DNA of 64,000 nucleotides from Coptis chinensis (Eukaryota > Streptophyta > Magnoliopsida > Ranunculales > Ranunculaceae): positions 45,400,001 to 45,464,000 of the forward strand of contig CM027378.1 in assembly GCA_015680905.1 (NCBI GenBank), in the 5' to 3' direction. Positions 22,065 to 34,200 of this stretch are shown one piece after another. The notes under the pieces were generated by a model. It searched no databases. It saw nothing but the letters and a program-made list of their open reading frames with translations, and was not told where the DNA came from. Every line of letters begins with the position of its first letter. The stretch's first letter is position 1. The translations under genes and the position numbers were made by a program.

Positions 22065-25000
22065 CACATCAAAGAAGAAGTTGTTATCTTATGTCGTGAA
22101 CCACTGCTCTTTAATCTACCAATAGAAGCATATTTTCTTAAGTTGATCATGCATGTTAGTTTCTTCGTCTTCTTTTTGTCTGTCATCCAAATTAGTGTGC
22201 TGCTAGAATAATTTTTCTATGGGCAAAATCTAATAATTTGGTTTTAACTGTACTTTTAATGTCCTTTTGTTTGGTCTAATTGGGGCACGTCTTATTTATT
22301 ACAAAAGCTTAACATGCTTAAGATTTAGGTCATTATGAATTGCCAAGAAATATGTTTCCTAATATGAATCAAATTCCCTTGGAAGGATTTGTTAGATTGA
22401 AACACAAAAACTAGGGGAGTTAGTTCCAAAGCTTTTGCTCGGAAAAATAGCTATATATGTGCTTTCTTTATGATTGTGAGAGTATCAGACGCTCCATTGT
22501 TTGTCATATAATCGATTTCAGTGTGAGAGACTATGGGCACTGACATTATGATGTTCATGCTCATTCATCTTCTTCTTAAACCAATAAACCTTTGACACCA
22601 TGTTTTTTTCTTTTTAATTCTCTATTAATTGCATTGAGTCCTACACATAATCGTTACCTGTAATCGATACGTAGATTACATTAATGTAGCACATGAAGAT
22701 TTAGCATGGAGCTCCCTAGCACTAGCAACTAACTATTTTTTTTCATCCACAACTTATTGAATTGAATCAAATATCTTGAAATAAAAAATGTTCTATATGA
22801 GCTAGATAAAGAAGCGTGTCACATGCAACATTTGCTGAATACTCATCTTTCCCAATAGGCTATGGTCTTCAAGTCACAAATGTTAATATACACTAACAGT
22901 GGCAAGCCTATATGTTATATGATTAGAAATTTGTTTGAATCTATATGATCTTGAAGTGAAAGGTTAGTTAAGCATCTTAGATACTGACACATTGAGAAGT
23001 ATTGGAAAAGATGCATTGTCACACATTTTTTTTAATTAGCTGAATGTACTGTATATTCATTGTTTATGTTGTTTGATATCGATTTTGTGTGTGAATTTCA
23101 TGTAATTGTTTCACGTCGTTGTAATTAAGTCAACATATATCTTTTGTGATTACATGCTCAAGAAAGTTTTGGTTACATATCGATTTTGGTTGTAGGATTA
23201 CATAACGATTTTGGTTGATAGTTCACTATTCCAAGAGTTAATGGAGCTTGATGGTATTCAAGTTTTGTTGATGGATGTCAAATATTTGACCATTGGCAAT
23301 CAAAACTTGCATTAGCAAGGAAGGGAGGACACTCTAATCATATAATTCATAATGCCGAGATGATTAGAACCCTATTCTCTAGGGATAAGTGTTAAAGGTT
23401 TATCGGTGTATGCTAAGAAGTTTCTAAATGTTCTTTTATCTTCTCTATTATTATCTTTTATTTACTCAGTCCATTTTTTTAATTAATATTATTATTATTA
23501 TTATTTCCAGGACCCTTTTACGCTATTATCCCTACCTACCTCAGAAGCAAGGTTATCTAAGCTCAAATTAAGTAATTTCCATTGGCAGTGACGCTTTGAA
23601 ATCTAAGAAGCTAATGGGATTTGGCTAGATGGTGTTACTCAAACAAGATCCAGTAAAGGAATCTATAGTCATCTTCAAGCCTTCCATGATAGTATCCTAA
23701 TGTATATACATCCTCCTAGGCTTATTGGCTGTCAAGACTTCATGGAGAACAGGTAAAAATCTCTTGCTTAGATCTGATTACCTTTAGAAAGCTTCCTTTG
23801 GTCGTCCAGTTTTTTGAGTTCCCGATCTTTTCGAGAATATTTTATACCAATGAGTTTACTGTGAAGAAACACTATCTAACTTCAGGTTATTCATGTAAGT
23901 GGAGGGACACACTAATACGACACTTTAAAATGACACATGGTTTTAGGGCCCATGTAGAGAAGAATGAACTCAATTTTTGTGGGTATGACCCTCTGCGTCA
24001 CGGAGATCATTTGCTTTTACATATTTTGAATTACTAAACCTGGATTTCTAGGAAGGCCGTCATTTTTCTAGACAATCATACCATTTATAGAGGACATAGA
24101 GTATTAGGTTGTGTCTAGCCACACAGATTTGCTAAAGTTAGAATTTCTAGGAAGCGATACATTGTTGGTACAGGGGTGCCCATATGTAGCTGCTGACCAG
24201 GATACTAGCTAAGCCATAACTATGTCACCAAGGTATCTTTCTTTCCAGTTGATGGAGTTAGTATAAAAAGAGTGATGTTTTGTTTGTCATTAAGCTCACT
24301 CCTCACTTGGTAGGTATTGAAAATAGTGGCAATATAAGATTTACTTCATAATAACTTTTAATATAATAAAAAAAAAATGTGAACATGCCTGACTTCTTGA
24401 GAATCCTGATTATTGCACTTTGCTTCTTGGATACCTTGAATTCATAATGTTACTTATAGCTCTGTGTAAACTGGCAATCTCAATTGTTCTTTGCTATACA
24501 CTATTTGCAGTGAGATGTGTCAAGTGCATTGAAGGATGCAGGGTTGTCATAACTTACTTAGGCATCATTTGGTGTTGCTGAAAGATTAAGCTATTTTGAT
24601 GCCTGCTCCCAGTTGGCAAGGAATATGAAATTGAGGTCAAAATAACAAAGTACAACATTGACAATGGAAAAGACAGCTCATTGACCGTCTCAATAGTAAA
24701 TAAAATTTAAAAGGTTAGCACCAATTTTACTATTATAAGCGTCATTGAAGCTTGGACAACATTTTTGTCGGGTATTAGATTTTATAGATTTTATTGAATG
24801 TTGGTACTCGCGAACTATTATATACAGGGAGTGGCAAGATTTTACAATTCCAAGTACACACTAATGTATAGACTATGACTAACTAGAAAACTGCGAAGGG
24901 CAGTGAAGACCGACGTTAGGTCGAGGCTTTATGAAGGAAAAGAAAAATAAGAAAGAAAGAAAGTAAAAGAAAGGTGTGTGGGATTTTGGTGGTTGGTTGA

Positions 25001-27124
25001 TAGAAAAGTAAAGAAGATGCTATTTTGATGGTTTTGGTTGAGAGAAAGATAGGGGATTTTGAGGAAGAAGATAATGAAGAAGAAAGTGGTATACCCCTAG
25101 ACCCAAAATACCTCTGAATAAATTGTTCAACACTTTTTTGAAACGAGTATTGGCTCCAGAATGATTTTTTCAAGAAAATGTGCATTAGTATTCTATATCT
25201 GCTAGAAAGGAACCTATGAAGATAAGAGTCTTCTTCTTGGTCGTAATAAGCAAGTTGCAGACTTCTGATGGAAACAGACAGGATATTTGCAAAGCTTTGG
25301 CTAACTAAAATATAATGACACCATATGATCAAGACAAGGATAAGTCAAGTTATTCTAACACGCTGTGTGACATATTATTGTTTTGTTAGTGAGTCCTCAT
25401 TATGTTAAACACTTAAAACCAATGGTAATGTGAGTACTAATCCAAGTCATTGTTTTTTCATTACCAAATTAATCGTTTGATGATATGCCACATGTGTAAA
25501 TTAGACTATAAAGTCTAGCAATTCTAATAACCAAGTACTGGCTGGTGGTGGTTTCCTTACTTTATTGCAGGTATAAGGTACTGTAGCACGTGATGGTATC
25601 GCCAGATAGTACAAAGATTCTGTGTCTAATGCCTTCAAAACCTTACAGGGTAACAAGTACTCTTTCTATGTTAAAGTATTGATTTGCTTAATTAAAGTAT
25701 TTTCTGTTCCATTTTGTGATCAAGACAAGGATAAGTTTTAGGAGCTTCCATAATCTTAGGAGCTTCTGAATGAATTAATCTAAGAATAAATAAGACTCAT
25801 TGAAAGCTGATTGAGAATAGTGTGACAACCGAATAGTGTGGCAACCTGATTATGTTCTAAATCGGCGCGAACAAGTAGTTACCAGCCATTGCAAATAATA
25901 GAGCGGTAACGACATTTCTTGCTACTCAGTGCTTCAAATACATCAAATACATTCATGTAGTCAGGCATTTCTTTGAGGGGATGTATTCTTTAGTGGCCTA
26001 CAATCAGTTCAAATAGTGGTATATAACTCAAAGGGAAAATACAATAAGAGAGCAGCGTTTCATATCACATTTCATCCAGTAAGAAACGGTATTATGAGAC
26101 GGTGGTTTTTCTTGAAACTAAGACACTAAAACATTAGAAATGCAATTGCATTGAAAATATTGCATAAAGGGAGAGAGGAATATTTATTTTAACTTTTAGT
26201 TGCAATCCATAGTGGATTGGAATGTAGTAGAAGGTAAAAGATAACTTTTACTTGCAATCAAAATAATGAGCATTGAAAGATATCTTGATGGTTAGACTCC
26301 ATTGTTTTTATATTTTTTTGCTTAAATTCAAGTGTTGTTGGATATAAAATGGTGTTAGTGGTGAAGCTATAGATATGATATTCAAGTTCCAGGGATTTTT
26401 CTCCACATTGGTTGGATTATGACTGGGTTTCATTATAAGAAAAAAAAAAAGGTTGGGAAAGGTGAAAACATATTTCGAAAATATGTTCTATTTAAGTTGT
26501 TAAATAATGGTACACACCAAAAGCTGCATGTGTTTCACCTTTTCCCACCTAGAGACAATAAGACAAATGTGAAGCACAACTATTTTGATTAAAGAAAAAA
26601 CTCATCATTTTGAATCAAAAGTTCAGTATACATTTCTGTATATGAAGGTTGATTGTATACAATTAGGCTGGGGAACCATGCATGCATGATAGATTTAGAT
26701 GTTAAATAGCATGATGAAAATGTAGAGTTTATTTTGATTTGTAAATACAAACATGGGAGGGGTCCTTACTGTATTGGTTATTACTGTGGAATTTTAATGA
26801 TGATTTCAACATTTTGGGCTATTAAGCAGACAAAATAAATGCACAAAAAAAAAAGCCCAAATCAAATTTAATAACTCAAACTAATAGGTTTTGGCATTTT
26901 ATTTACTGCTCCAAGTTATCTGCTTTTGCTTTTAGAATTATTTTTTAAAAAAAAAACATAAATTTAGCCCCAAACACATAAATTGACCAAGAATTTTGGT
27001 TTTAGGCCTAGATGAACAATAATTATGGTTTTAGGAGAAAAATGGGCTGACATCAGCATCTATCATTAATAATTTCGCTATAAGGACATTTTTAGGCTGA
27101 CGTCAGCAAATTATTTTTTAATAA
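22065..27124. other. Long gap, possible old coding debris
   Basis: No gene was recognised in 5 kb. The stretch 23200-24200 holds short runs that look coding but are broken by stops in all frames (for example SCKWRDTLIRHFKMTHG at 23880-23940 and FLDNHTIYRGHRVLG near 24060-24110). They could be a decayed gene of unknown type. The minus-strand open frame at 24916-25332 has no recognisable motif and lies in purine/pyrimidine-biased DNA. Confidence 0.3.
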
Positions 27125-27460
27125 TACAAATTATGACCTTTTCCGATATACATGCAAACAACACTATGCATGTATGATATGCATTGTATGTGTATACCAA
27201 CATGCACACACAACTATGCATATGTATATCACACATGCAAATATCATTATGCATGTGTATAACACACTTGCAAACACTACTATACATGTGCATAACAAAC
27301 ATGCAAACATCATTATGCATGTGTATACCACACATGCACATATGCACATATTATTATGCATGTGTGCAATAAACATGCAAATACTACTACCACACATGCA
27401 CACACCGGTATGCATATATCCAACAAACTTGCAAACACCACTATGCATGTGTACAACATG
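27125..27460. repeat. 36-bp-period minisatellite rich in ATGCAT/CATGCA
   Basis: About nine imperfect units of roughly 36 bp follow the pattern CAAAC-ATCATTATGCATGTG-TATAACACACATG. Each unit carries the palindromic ATGCAT and CATGCA motifs. Because the period is a multiple of three, long open frames appear on both strands, but their Met/His/Cys-rich products are artefacts of the repeat. CTGACATCAGC and CTGACGTCAGC inverted motifs lie just upstream (27047-27107). Confidence 0.85.
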
Positions 27461-28244
27461 AAATAAATTAAATTTCTCATGTTAGTCGTAACATAAAGTG
27501 TGAGTGTGCTGAGGTGGTCAAAAGCAAAATTGAAAAGTCACGTGGGAGTTTTCCTCACAAGTTCGAACCCACTGGCCACAATATTTTTATTTTGATTTAA
27601 CTGATAAAAACTTAAATGAAGGTAATATCGTCTTTCAACAGTGGGCAACCCGGTTTGTCCTTGAGCCATAATTATCTGCCGACCCAAACTAGAAGCTAAA
27701 TTAATCCCCAATTCTGTCCTATGGGCCTGTTAAATCCATAATTTATAGTAGAGTTTGGGCTTTTAAATCAAAATCTATTAAGATATTATTTATTCAAATG
27801 GACGGGGATTTTGAATCACACTAGCTATTCTGTACCATGGAAAATTTGCTGCTGATCTGCCAAGAAAAGTGGGAACGGTAAATGAGGCGAGGGATGAAAT
27901 CTGGGCATTTATTAGAGATGGACTACAGTAGTAAAATCATCATAGAATCCAACTTATTCTTTGCTATCATTTTTATCAAAGTATTGGTGCGCCAAATTGG
28001 AAGTACCAAGACTGTTAAAATCTTAAGCTGGATACATGGATTTTTATGATATAAAGGTGAAGCAAATATTGCTAAAGATTTACTACTAAGAGCATCAAAT
28101 GGTCAAGATTGTGTTGTGAGGCTCAGCGTTTTTATAGAATAAGAAAAGAAGTGCATGCATGATATATACCAAGCTCTTCAAGGAGCCTGCAAATTACATA
28201 CAAAACTCCAAAGGCAAGTGCTTCATGACAATGCTATGATCCAA
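27461..28244. other. Gap with a B-box-like motif
   Basis: No gene seen. AAGTTCGAACCCACTGG (27560-27576), preceded by GTGCTGAGGTGGTCAA (27507-27522), resembles the A/B boxes of a tRNA-derived SINE, but the ends were not resolved. Confidence 0.25.
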
Positions 28245-29882
28245 TGATATTTGCGCTTTGCGGTTATAGAGATTTGATTTCCCTACTCCGTTCGGTGTAA
28301 ACTCAATCTGTCCTTACTCACGAATCTTCGTTTGTTTAGTTCGAGTAGGGATATGTTCTAACCTAAAGTCTAGGACAACACTACAACTTTATTATGCTCC
28401 TTAGGAAACTAGTGAGTAAGTTTTTATTGTTGATTTGTATGCTAGGCTTGCTTTGTTTTAAATCCTAACATACACTAAAAATGCGAGATACGAAAACATA
28501 ACAACTACGATTTTTAGCAAGATTATTTAAAGAGAGAGAAGGGTCGAGGATTATGCTACTCATGCATGGTCTCATTATATTCTCTTAGAATCAGATTACC
28601 ACCATCTCTAAACCATTTTGGTTTCATTATTAACCCCCAAACGGTTCGAGAATCGATCCCTAGCGAGATGAACTCATCTCTAAGTCCATATCCCTAGCAA
28701 AAGGAATTGAACTGGTATTTCATCTCTGAAATAACATCTAAAATCCTGGACTCATACAATATACTCCTGTCAAATAGAGAAATAAGAGGTCAAACAAGAC
28801 TCGCGAGCGCGGCTAGCCCAGGCATGAAAAGGGTGGTGCATGCGAGTCATTCTTAACTTCCAGGCCTCAAGTTTGGCCGGACACTACCATTTAGGGGTAG
28901 GGTGCTACATGGGTCCTTAGTTCTATGCAGTGAATCTTATTTCTAAGAAACATATAAGAATCCTCGCATGAGCATCATTAACCCTCCACCTTGGAGGGTT
29001 TTAGCTCATGATCCTTGGATTATTTGAAAAACTACAAGTTATATATGCTAATAAGAGAGAGAAAGAAGAAAAGAATACTAAACACCTGATTTACCTAAGG
29101 AATTGATGAAGCTTTATTTAAAAACTAAAGATGTTCCCCATTAACACTATTATAAGCTTTCTTACATAAAAACAAAACTAAAAACTAAAATACAAAACAA
29201 GGAATGAAAAAGGAATCCAAAAAGGGAGTTAATGTTCCAAAATCAGCCCCCCTTATACATAAGAGAGCTTTCTCTCTTATCCCACGTGAAACACCCCCCT
29301 TCATTCACTTTCTTCTTATCCAAAAACTAAACCCCCTTTTGACACCTTGCATTTTTTCCATAATTATCACCTAAATCCAACTAACTCCATTAATTGCATG
29401 CAAGGTGTCCACTTTGTGCCAATTATTTGTACATTTGTCTTGACTTACATGATGACTCATCAAATCTTACGGGCCCGCATAGTGGGTCAATGTGCAGTGT
29501 CTAGTGGCGGGCTAGTCTTTTGGCATTTTTATAACTTTCCGTCTTTGCGTAGAGTTTGTCGCACTGATCGTCTGAGCAGCTCACTTGTCGCATTCGGAGT
29601 CCTGGTTCAAGAGATATGAACTTCGGAAGTTTGATGCTTCTGTGCACGTAATCCCGTTTCTGGCTTTAGTCCGGATTTGTTGGGCTTCACATGGGCTTAA
29701 TCAGAAAGCTTATGTATACTCCCTATTCCGTGCTTAAATACTGGCTTTATCATCATTTTTACGTTAGTTGCTCCAACCTACAAAAGTACAAAAATGCGAT
29801 TATTTTCTGATTATTAAATACATAATTAACCAAATTGCTATGTCTATATGAGGTATAATATTACAGTTTTAGGTGCTTATCA
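28245..29882 (-). mobile_element. Solo LTR, family X
   Basis: The element is flanked by the perfect 5-bp duplication TCCAA (28240-28244 and 29883-29887). On the minus strand it begins TGATAAGCACCTAAAACTG and ends GCAAATATCA, so it has TG...CA ends. At 1,638 bp with no coding domain it is a typical solo LTR. Partial copies lie at 10644-11300 and 11778-12490, and a more distant relative may lie at 59945-61330. Long LTRs of this style occur in Athila-type Ty3/gypsy elements, but that assignment is an inference. Confidence 0.75.
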
Positions 29883-30224
29883 TCCAACAACATGCATAGT
29901 CAAGTAAAGAATGAGGCCTACAAATTTACTACATGTTCGTTTTTCGTTTCTAAAGAAAGTGTGTTATTAGAATCCCACTGAGAATATGCTAATAAAGCCA
30001 TTTAAGTTTTGTTCAATAGATGGTATGGTATGCATGGAAAACCTAATAGATTAGGTACTACTCATGATGTGTCTGATTGCATAGCATGCTACTATAGAAA
30101 TTTGTAATAATATTTTGCGATTATTTTAAAAATATTAGAGTGTTATTTGCAGAAATGTGTATCAATTCAATAGTTTGGGTCTTTGGGATATGCAATTAAA
30201 TAGGCTTTGGAACATTTCACAAGG

Positions 30225-30822
30225 GGTGTTACATAGTCATAAACCCAACTCGGGGGAGGACTGATCGATTGTCTGATTCCAATATATCTATTAGCCCACT
30301 TAGTCAGGTCGTGGGCCTCCTGGCTTGTTGGACCTACTTCTAAGCCAGATTTTTTTTACACCGAAGCTCTGTATACAACTTTGAAAATGACTAACAATTT
30401 CCTTTAAGTGATTCTCCAGTTGCCAACCCAAGCTATCTGATCTTCCAGCAAGAGCTTGAGCTTCCATCAGACTTTGATTATCTCCAATGACCACTAGGGT
30501 TGGAAATGGAGTGGGTTTGGGTCGGATTTTCACTCAAAACTCTTTACCATATCTGGATTTGGATATCCATATCTATTAGAAAACACTAAAAAATATATTA
30601 TTTGAATGATTTTCATATATAAATGTAAGATATAAACTAATTTTTAGGCTTCAAAATATGAATTTTGTTAAAATGGTTTGGGTTTCGGATATTCGGGTCA
30701 AATAAATTGGATTCGGTATGGTCGATTCGGATTCGGGTTGAACCCGTATCATTCCCAGCCCTAATGACCTCTGACGGTCCTAACTGTAGCCTCTGAATCA
30801 GGTTTGCCGCAATTTCTGCCAA
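30225..30822 (-). pseudogene. RNase H-like domain fragment (LINE-type) split by a hAT MITE
   Basis: The minus strand reads AEIAANLIQRLQLGPSEV, then a 269-bp insertion (30495-30763), then VIGDNQSLMEAQALAGRSDS and GWQLENHLKEIVSHF. After a frameshift near 30318 it reads HDLTKWANRYIG. This is the order of the plant RNase H-like (RVT_3) domain found at the end of non-LTR retrotransposons and related proteins: a helix, V(V)IGDN at the catalytic Asp position, then a final DLTKWAN-type helix. Upstream reverse transcriptase sequence is not visible. The unit is dead, with one transposon insertion and at least one frameshift. Confidence 0.6.
30495..30763. mobile_element. hAT-type MITE (269 bp)
   Basis: The terminal inverted repeats are imperfect (TAGGGTTGGAAATG against TTAGGGCTGGGAATG on the other strand). 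The flanking 8-bp duplication is ATGACCAC/ATGACCTC (7 of 8 match; 30487-30494 and 30764-30771). Subterminal GGATTCGG/GGATATCC-type repeats are typical of plant hAT elements. There is no transposase. It sits inside the RNase H fragment. Confidence 0.7.
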
Positions 30823-31202
30823 TGAACAATACTCTTATGCTATAAAAAGGTTTTGAAAGTAACCCGACCTAAAACAGCAAGTGCAACAACACATTCAACA
30901 CAATTAGCAGTATGTTTGACAAAAATAACTGTGAATTCAAACATACTATTCTTTGTACAAGCAGGCAACAAACTAATTCTAAAGCCTAATACACTTGATA
31001 AAACACTTAAACCAATTTTTTTTTCTTTTAAAACTTTTGTCATCAACTATTAATGCAATGGCCGGGTTAATTAGCTAGTAAATGAGTATAAAATTCGAGT
31101 CTTACAATTATCAAGGCTCTCTATTTGGAATAAAAAGGAATATAGAGCACCAAATTTAATGTTTCCAATACGGAAGAGAGGCTCAAGGAATCCAAACTAG
31201 TT

Positions 31203-31226
31203 TGATGGGCTTCAAACCAAGCCCAT
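31203..31226. promoter_or_regulatory. Inverted pair of TGGGCT motifs upstream of GLB1
   Basis: GATGGGCTTCAAACCAAGCCCAT contains TGGGCT and AGCCCA facing each other. These match plant Site II-type (TCP-binding) elements, common in promoters of growth-related and organelle genes. The pair overlaps the first in-frame ATG (31225), which argues that translation starts at 31270. The function is inferred. Confidence 0.35.
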
Positions 31227-31269
31227 GAAAATGCTTAAGCCACTCTACAGTCTACAGTGGTTTCAGGCA

Positions 31270-34200
31270 ATGGCTTGTTTAACAATGGCGAAAACACATG
31301 CAGCAACTTTGAACACCGCCTCATTTCCTCCTATTCAAGAAACCACCTTTTCTCCCCTTCCTCTTAATTCAAAGCTTCCCTTTTCCAACTTGAACAAATC
31401 CCACTTCTCCGTCGTGAAGTTAAAACCGCAAACTAGAAATGTATCACTTGTTCCTGTCATAAGAGCTCAAATCACCCCAGGTAAAACTAATAGCTTATTG
31501 GGTCTGATTTTTTTATATGAAATAATTCCTTTTGATGATTCTTTGTAGATTATTTTCCTGACTCGAAATTTTACAAAATTGAAGCGATTCTAAGGTGTGT
31601 GTGTTACTCTTCTTTGTGTTTTTATGCTTGTTTTATGTGCATGTTGATGTTAAGTGAAGAGGATTTTGGTTTAGTTGCTTATTTTTTTTTTTTTTGCTAT
31701 TTATGTTGTGGTGGTGATTGGTGAATTGGAACAATTAAGGCCATGGCGAGTTCAACAAGTATCTTCGGTAAGATATTAGTAGCACTGTTATTGTTATGTT
31801 GTATGCGTTGATACATTTATGCTATATCTGGTTGCTAAATTAAGTTGCATGAATATAAGCTTATTGAGAAATTTGTAAAACTAGAGATGACCAATTTGTG
31901 TCTCGGCAGGCCAATGAAGGCAATGCCTAAGGCATAATCTCCACGCCCATTTGTCTTGTTTGAGATTTCTACTTGAGAATTGAGATCTTTCCTAAAATGT
32001 AAGATTTGTCAGAAACCATTTGGCTGATACTTGAATTTTCAAATCTATAAAGTACGATACGATCTCACTTTTCCAAGTGTGCACTACTCTTCTCACCCAC
32101 ATACCTTTTTTGCCTCCTTTTCTCGTTGGCCTTACACTTGCCATCTACATGGCATTCTCATCCTGTTGGTAGTCTTTATTACTAGCAGGGACATGGAACA
32201 ACCCAATTAGGCCTTTCCTACAAAGCACAAAAAGTAATTGCTCTGTTTTTAGGAACTTTCATATTCCATATTCATCACCAATATCGGTCTCATATTGAGC
32301 TTCTCAAAACGCAAGTTTTTTCGAAAACCGACATGCGGATCAAAAGTTTGACATTTTGAATTTCGGAAATTAAAAAGTACAACTAGTTCTATTTTGCAAC
32401 GTGTTTACCATCTTTTCTTCCACATGGACACTTTGCTTCTTTCATCTTTGCACGTTCACATGTTATGCATTTATGCACCACTGCATCACCACCCTAACCA
32501 ATCCTACGCAATTAGTGCATTTTCAGAAATATCGACCACTTTTTGTAGGCTTTACAGTTTTCCCTTCCAAACTTTCCTCGCTGGTTATTAGCATATAGCT
32601 ATGTGCCTATATTGTACATTCTTTTCTTCATTTATTATTTTCGGAGCCATACATTTATTAGTTAATACCATTTAGCGATAAGTATAGACTTGAATAAGAA
32701 ACTTGATTAATAAATTGGAAAAGGGGTAAGCAATTATTAGTAGTGAAAATAATAACAAAAATGCCGTAGCCGGACTACTAATCCAACTATGCCGCAAAGT
32801 AATGTCATTATTGTTGCAACTTTAATGGTTCTTCCCAAGTAAAGGGTGTGGATGCTCTGTGCCGCCATCCCTCACAATTTCCAAAGGGTTAAAGTGTCTA
32901 AGCTGGTGCATCTAAATGAAACTTTTTGAGTTGGCATTGGTGTCTTTGTTACAAGGACAGTCGTAATATCTCTGGCAGGCTTTAGTTTGAGTAATTATTA
33001 CTGAAAGTCATTTGTCTTCTTTGGACAATCACCAAATAAAAGAAATGGGGTGTTATGGTTTTTCCTTTTGTTTTGAAAAGAAAGAGGGGAGGTGTTCCCT
33101 TTCTAAGTCCTTGACAATTGCCCACATTAGATGATTAACTTGTCTTGTGGTTTTGTGTATTCTGTTCTATTCACACCAAAGGTCTTGTCCGACACTGTTA
33201 GTTTGCAACTCTACCTCATTATAATCAAGCCTTTTATATTCTGAATTATTCAACTACCTTAGAGGCGACTAGCTTCTTTCCTTAACCTAAATGAATTTAG
33301 TAGAGGCAATCCTATTGAAATAAAAGACATGGTTGTTGCAATTATGTGACAAAAAGAATATTAAGAAACTTGAAAAATGTTTCAGAAATCTACTCTTGGT
33401 CATTAATATGTAAAAGCATCTTATGCTGTAAGTAAATGTACCACTTATCTAATATTAAACATAATACCTTCACATTTTTCCCAATACCAATTTTTTTGTC
33501 TTCAGTTCCTCTTCTTTTGGACTTTAGGTAGTGGCCCATTCTTATTTCTGATAATGATGTAAAAGCAACCTTGCATATTCTATTTGGTATTAGATAGTCA
33601 ACCATATCAATTGCATGTCTCTTACTTTAATAACGAGTGAAAAAACTTGGAATACATGCGTAGCTTGATATATGAAAGAATTGTAAGAAAACATTAGATT
33701 CGCAGTTGTAACATCGAATTTCATAGAAAGTCTCATCAATGCATGTAGACATTTCTGTTTTACTTTTGGAAGAGTATATCCTTTCTGGTCTAGATCTCCC
33801 TACTTGAAGATTGCTTGATTCAACTGAAAAATGATATGACTTGGAAAGACAGGGAAGAAGTGAAAAGTGTGTCATTTGAACCCAAATGGTTATTGTTACT
33901 TGTAACAAGACACCTACAATTGCAGTATTTGCATATAAGCGTATTAATCTCAATAGGTTGATACGATTTTCCTAGATCACGTGATTAACTGAACTAATGA
34001 GGCTTGTATAGAATGGTAAACCTGGTTCCTAATGCTTTTCTTATCTAATATATTATCTGATTGTCGCGCTTTTCCCATTAAATTGTTGGTTCCCATTTAG
34101 GCATTTACCATATCTGGTGAAGCTACCATTGCGTTGAATGTTTCTGTCCAGCTGATAGATGTTATTCTGTTTTATTTATTTATTTTTCTGAACAAATTTC

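Noticed and set aside
24916..25332. 138-codon minus-strand open frame
   Set aside because: Low-complexity Ser/Lys/Phe-rich product from AAG/CTT-biased DNA, with no recognisable domain or gene signals.
27111..27461. Several overlapping open frames on both strands with Met/His/Cys-rich repeats
   Set aside because: They are a by-product of a minisatellite with a period divisible by three and have no start context, splice sites or homology.
30223..30236. GGGGTGTTACA, which looks like the end of a TGTAACACCCC-type LTR
   Set aside because: The RNase H-like reading frame continues through it, and no target duplication or second end was found.
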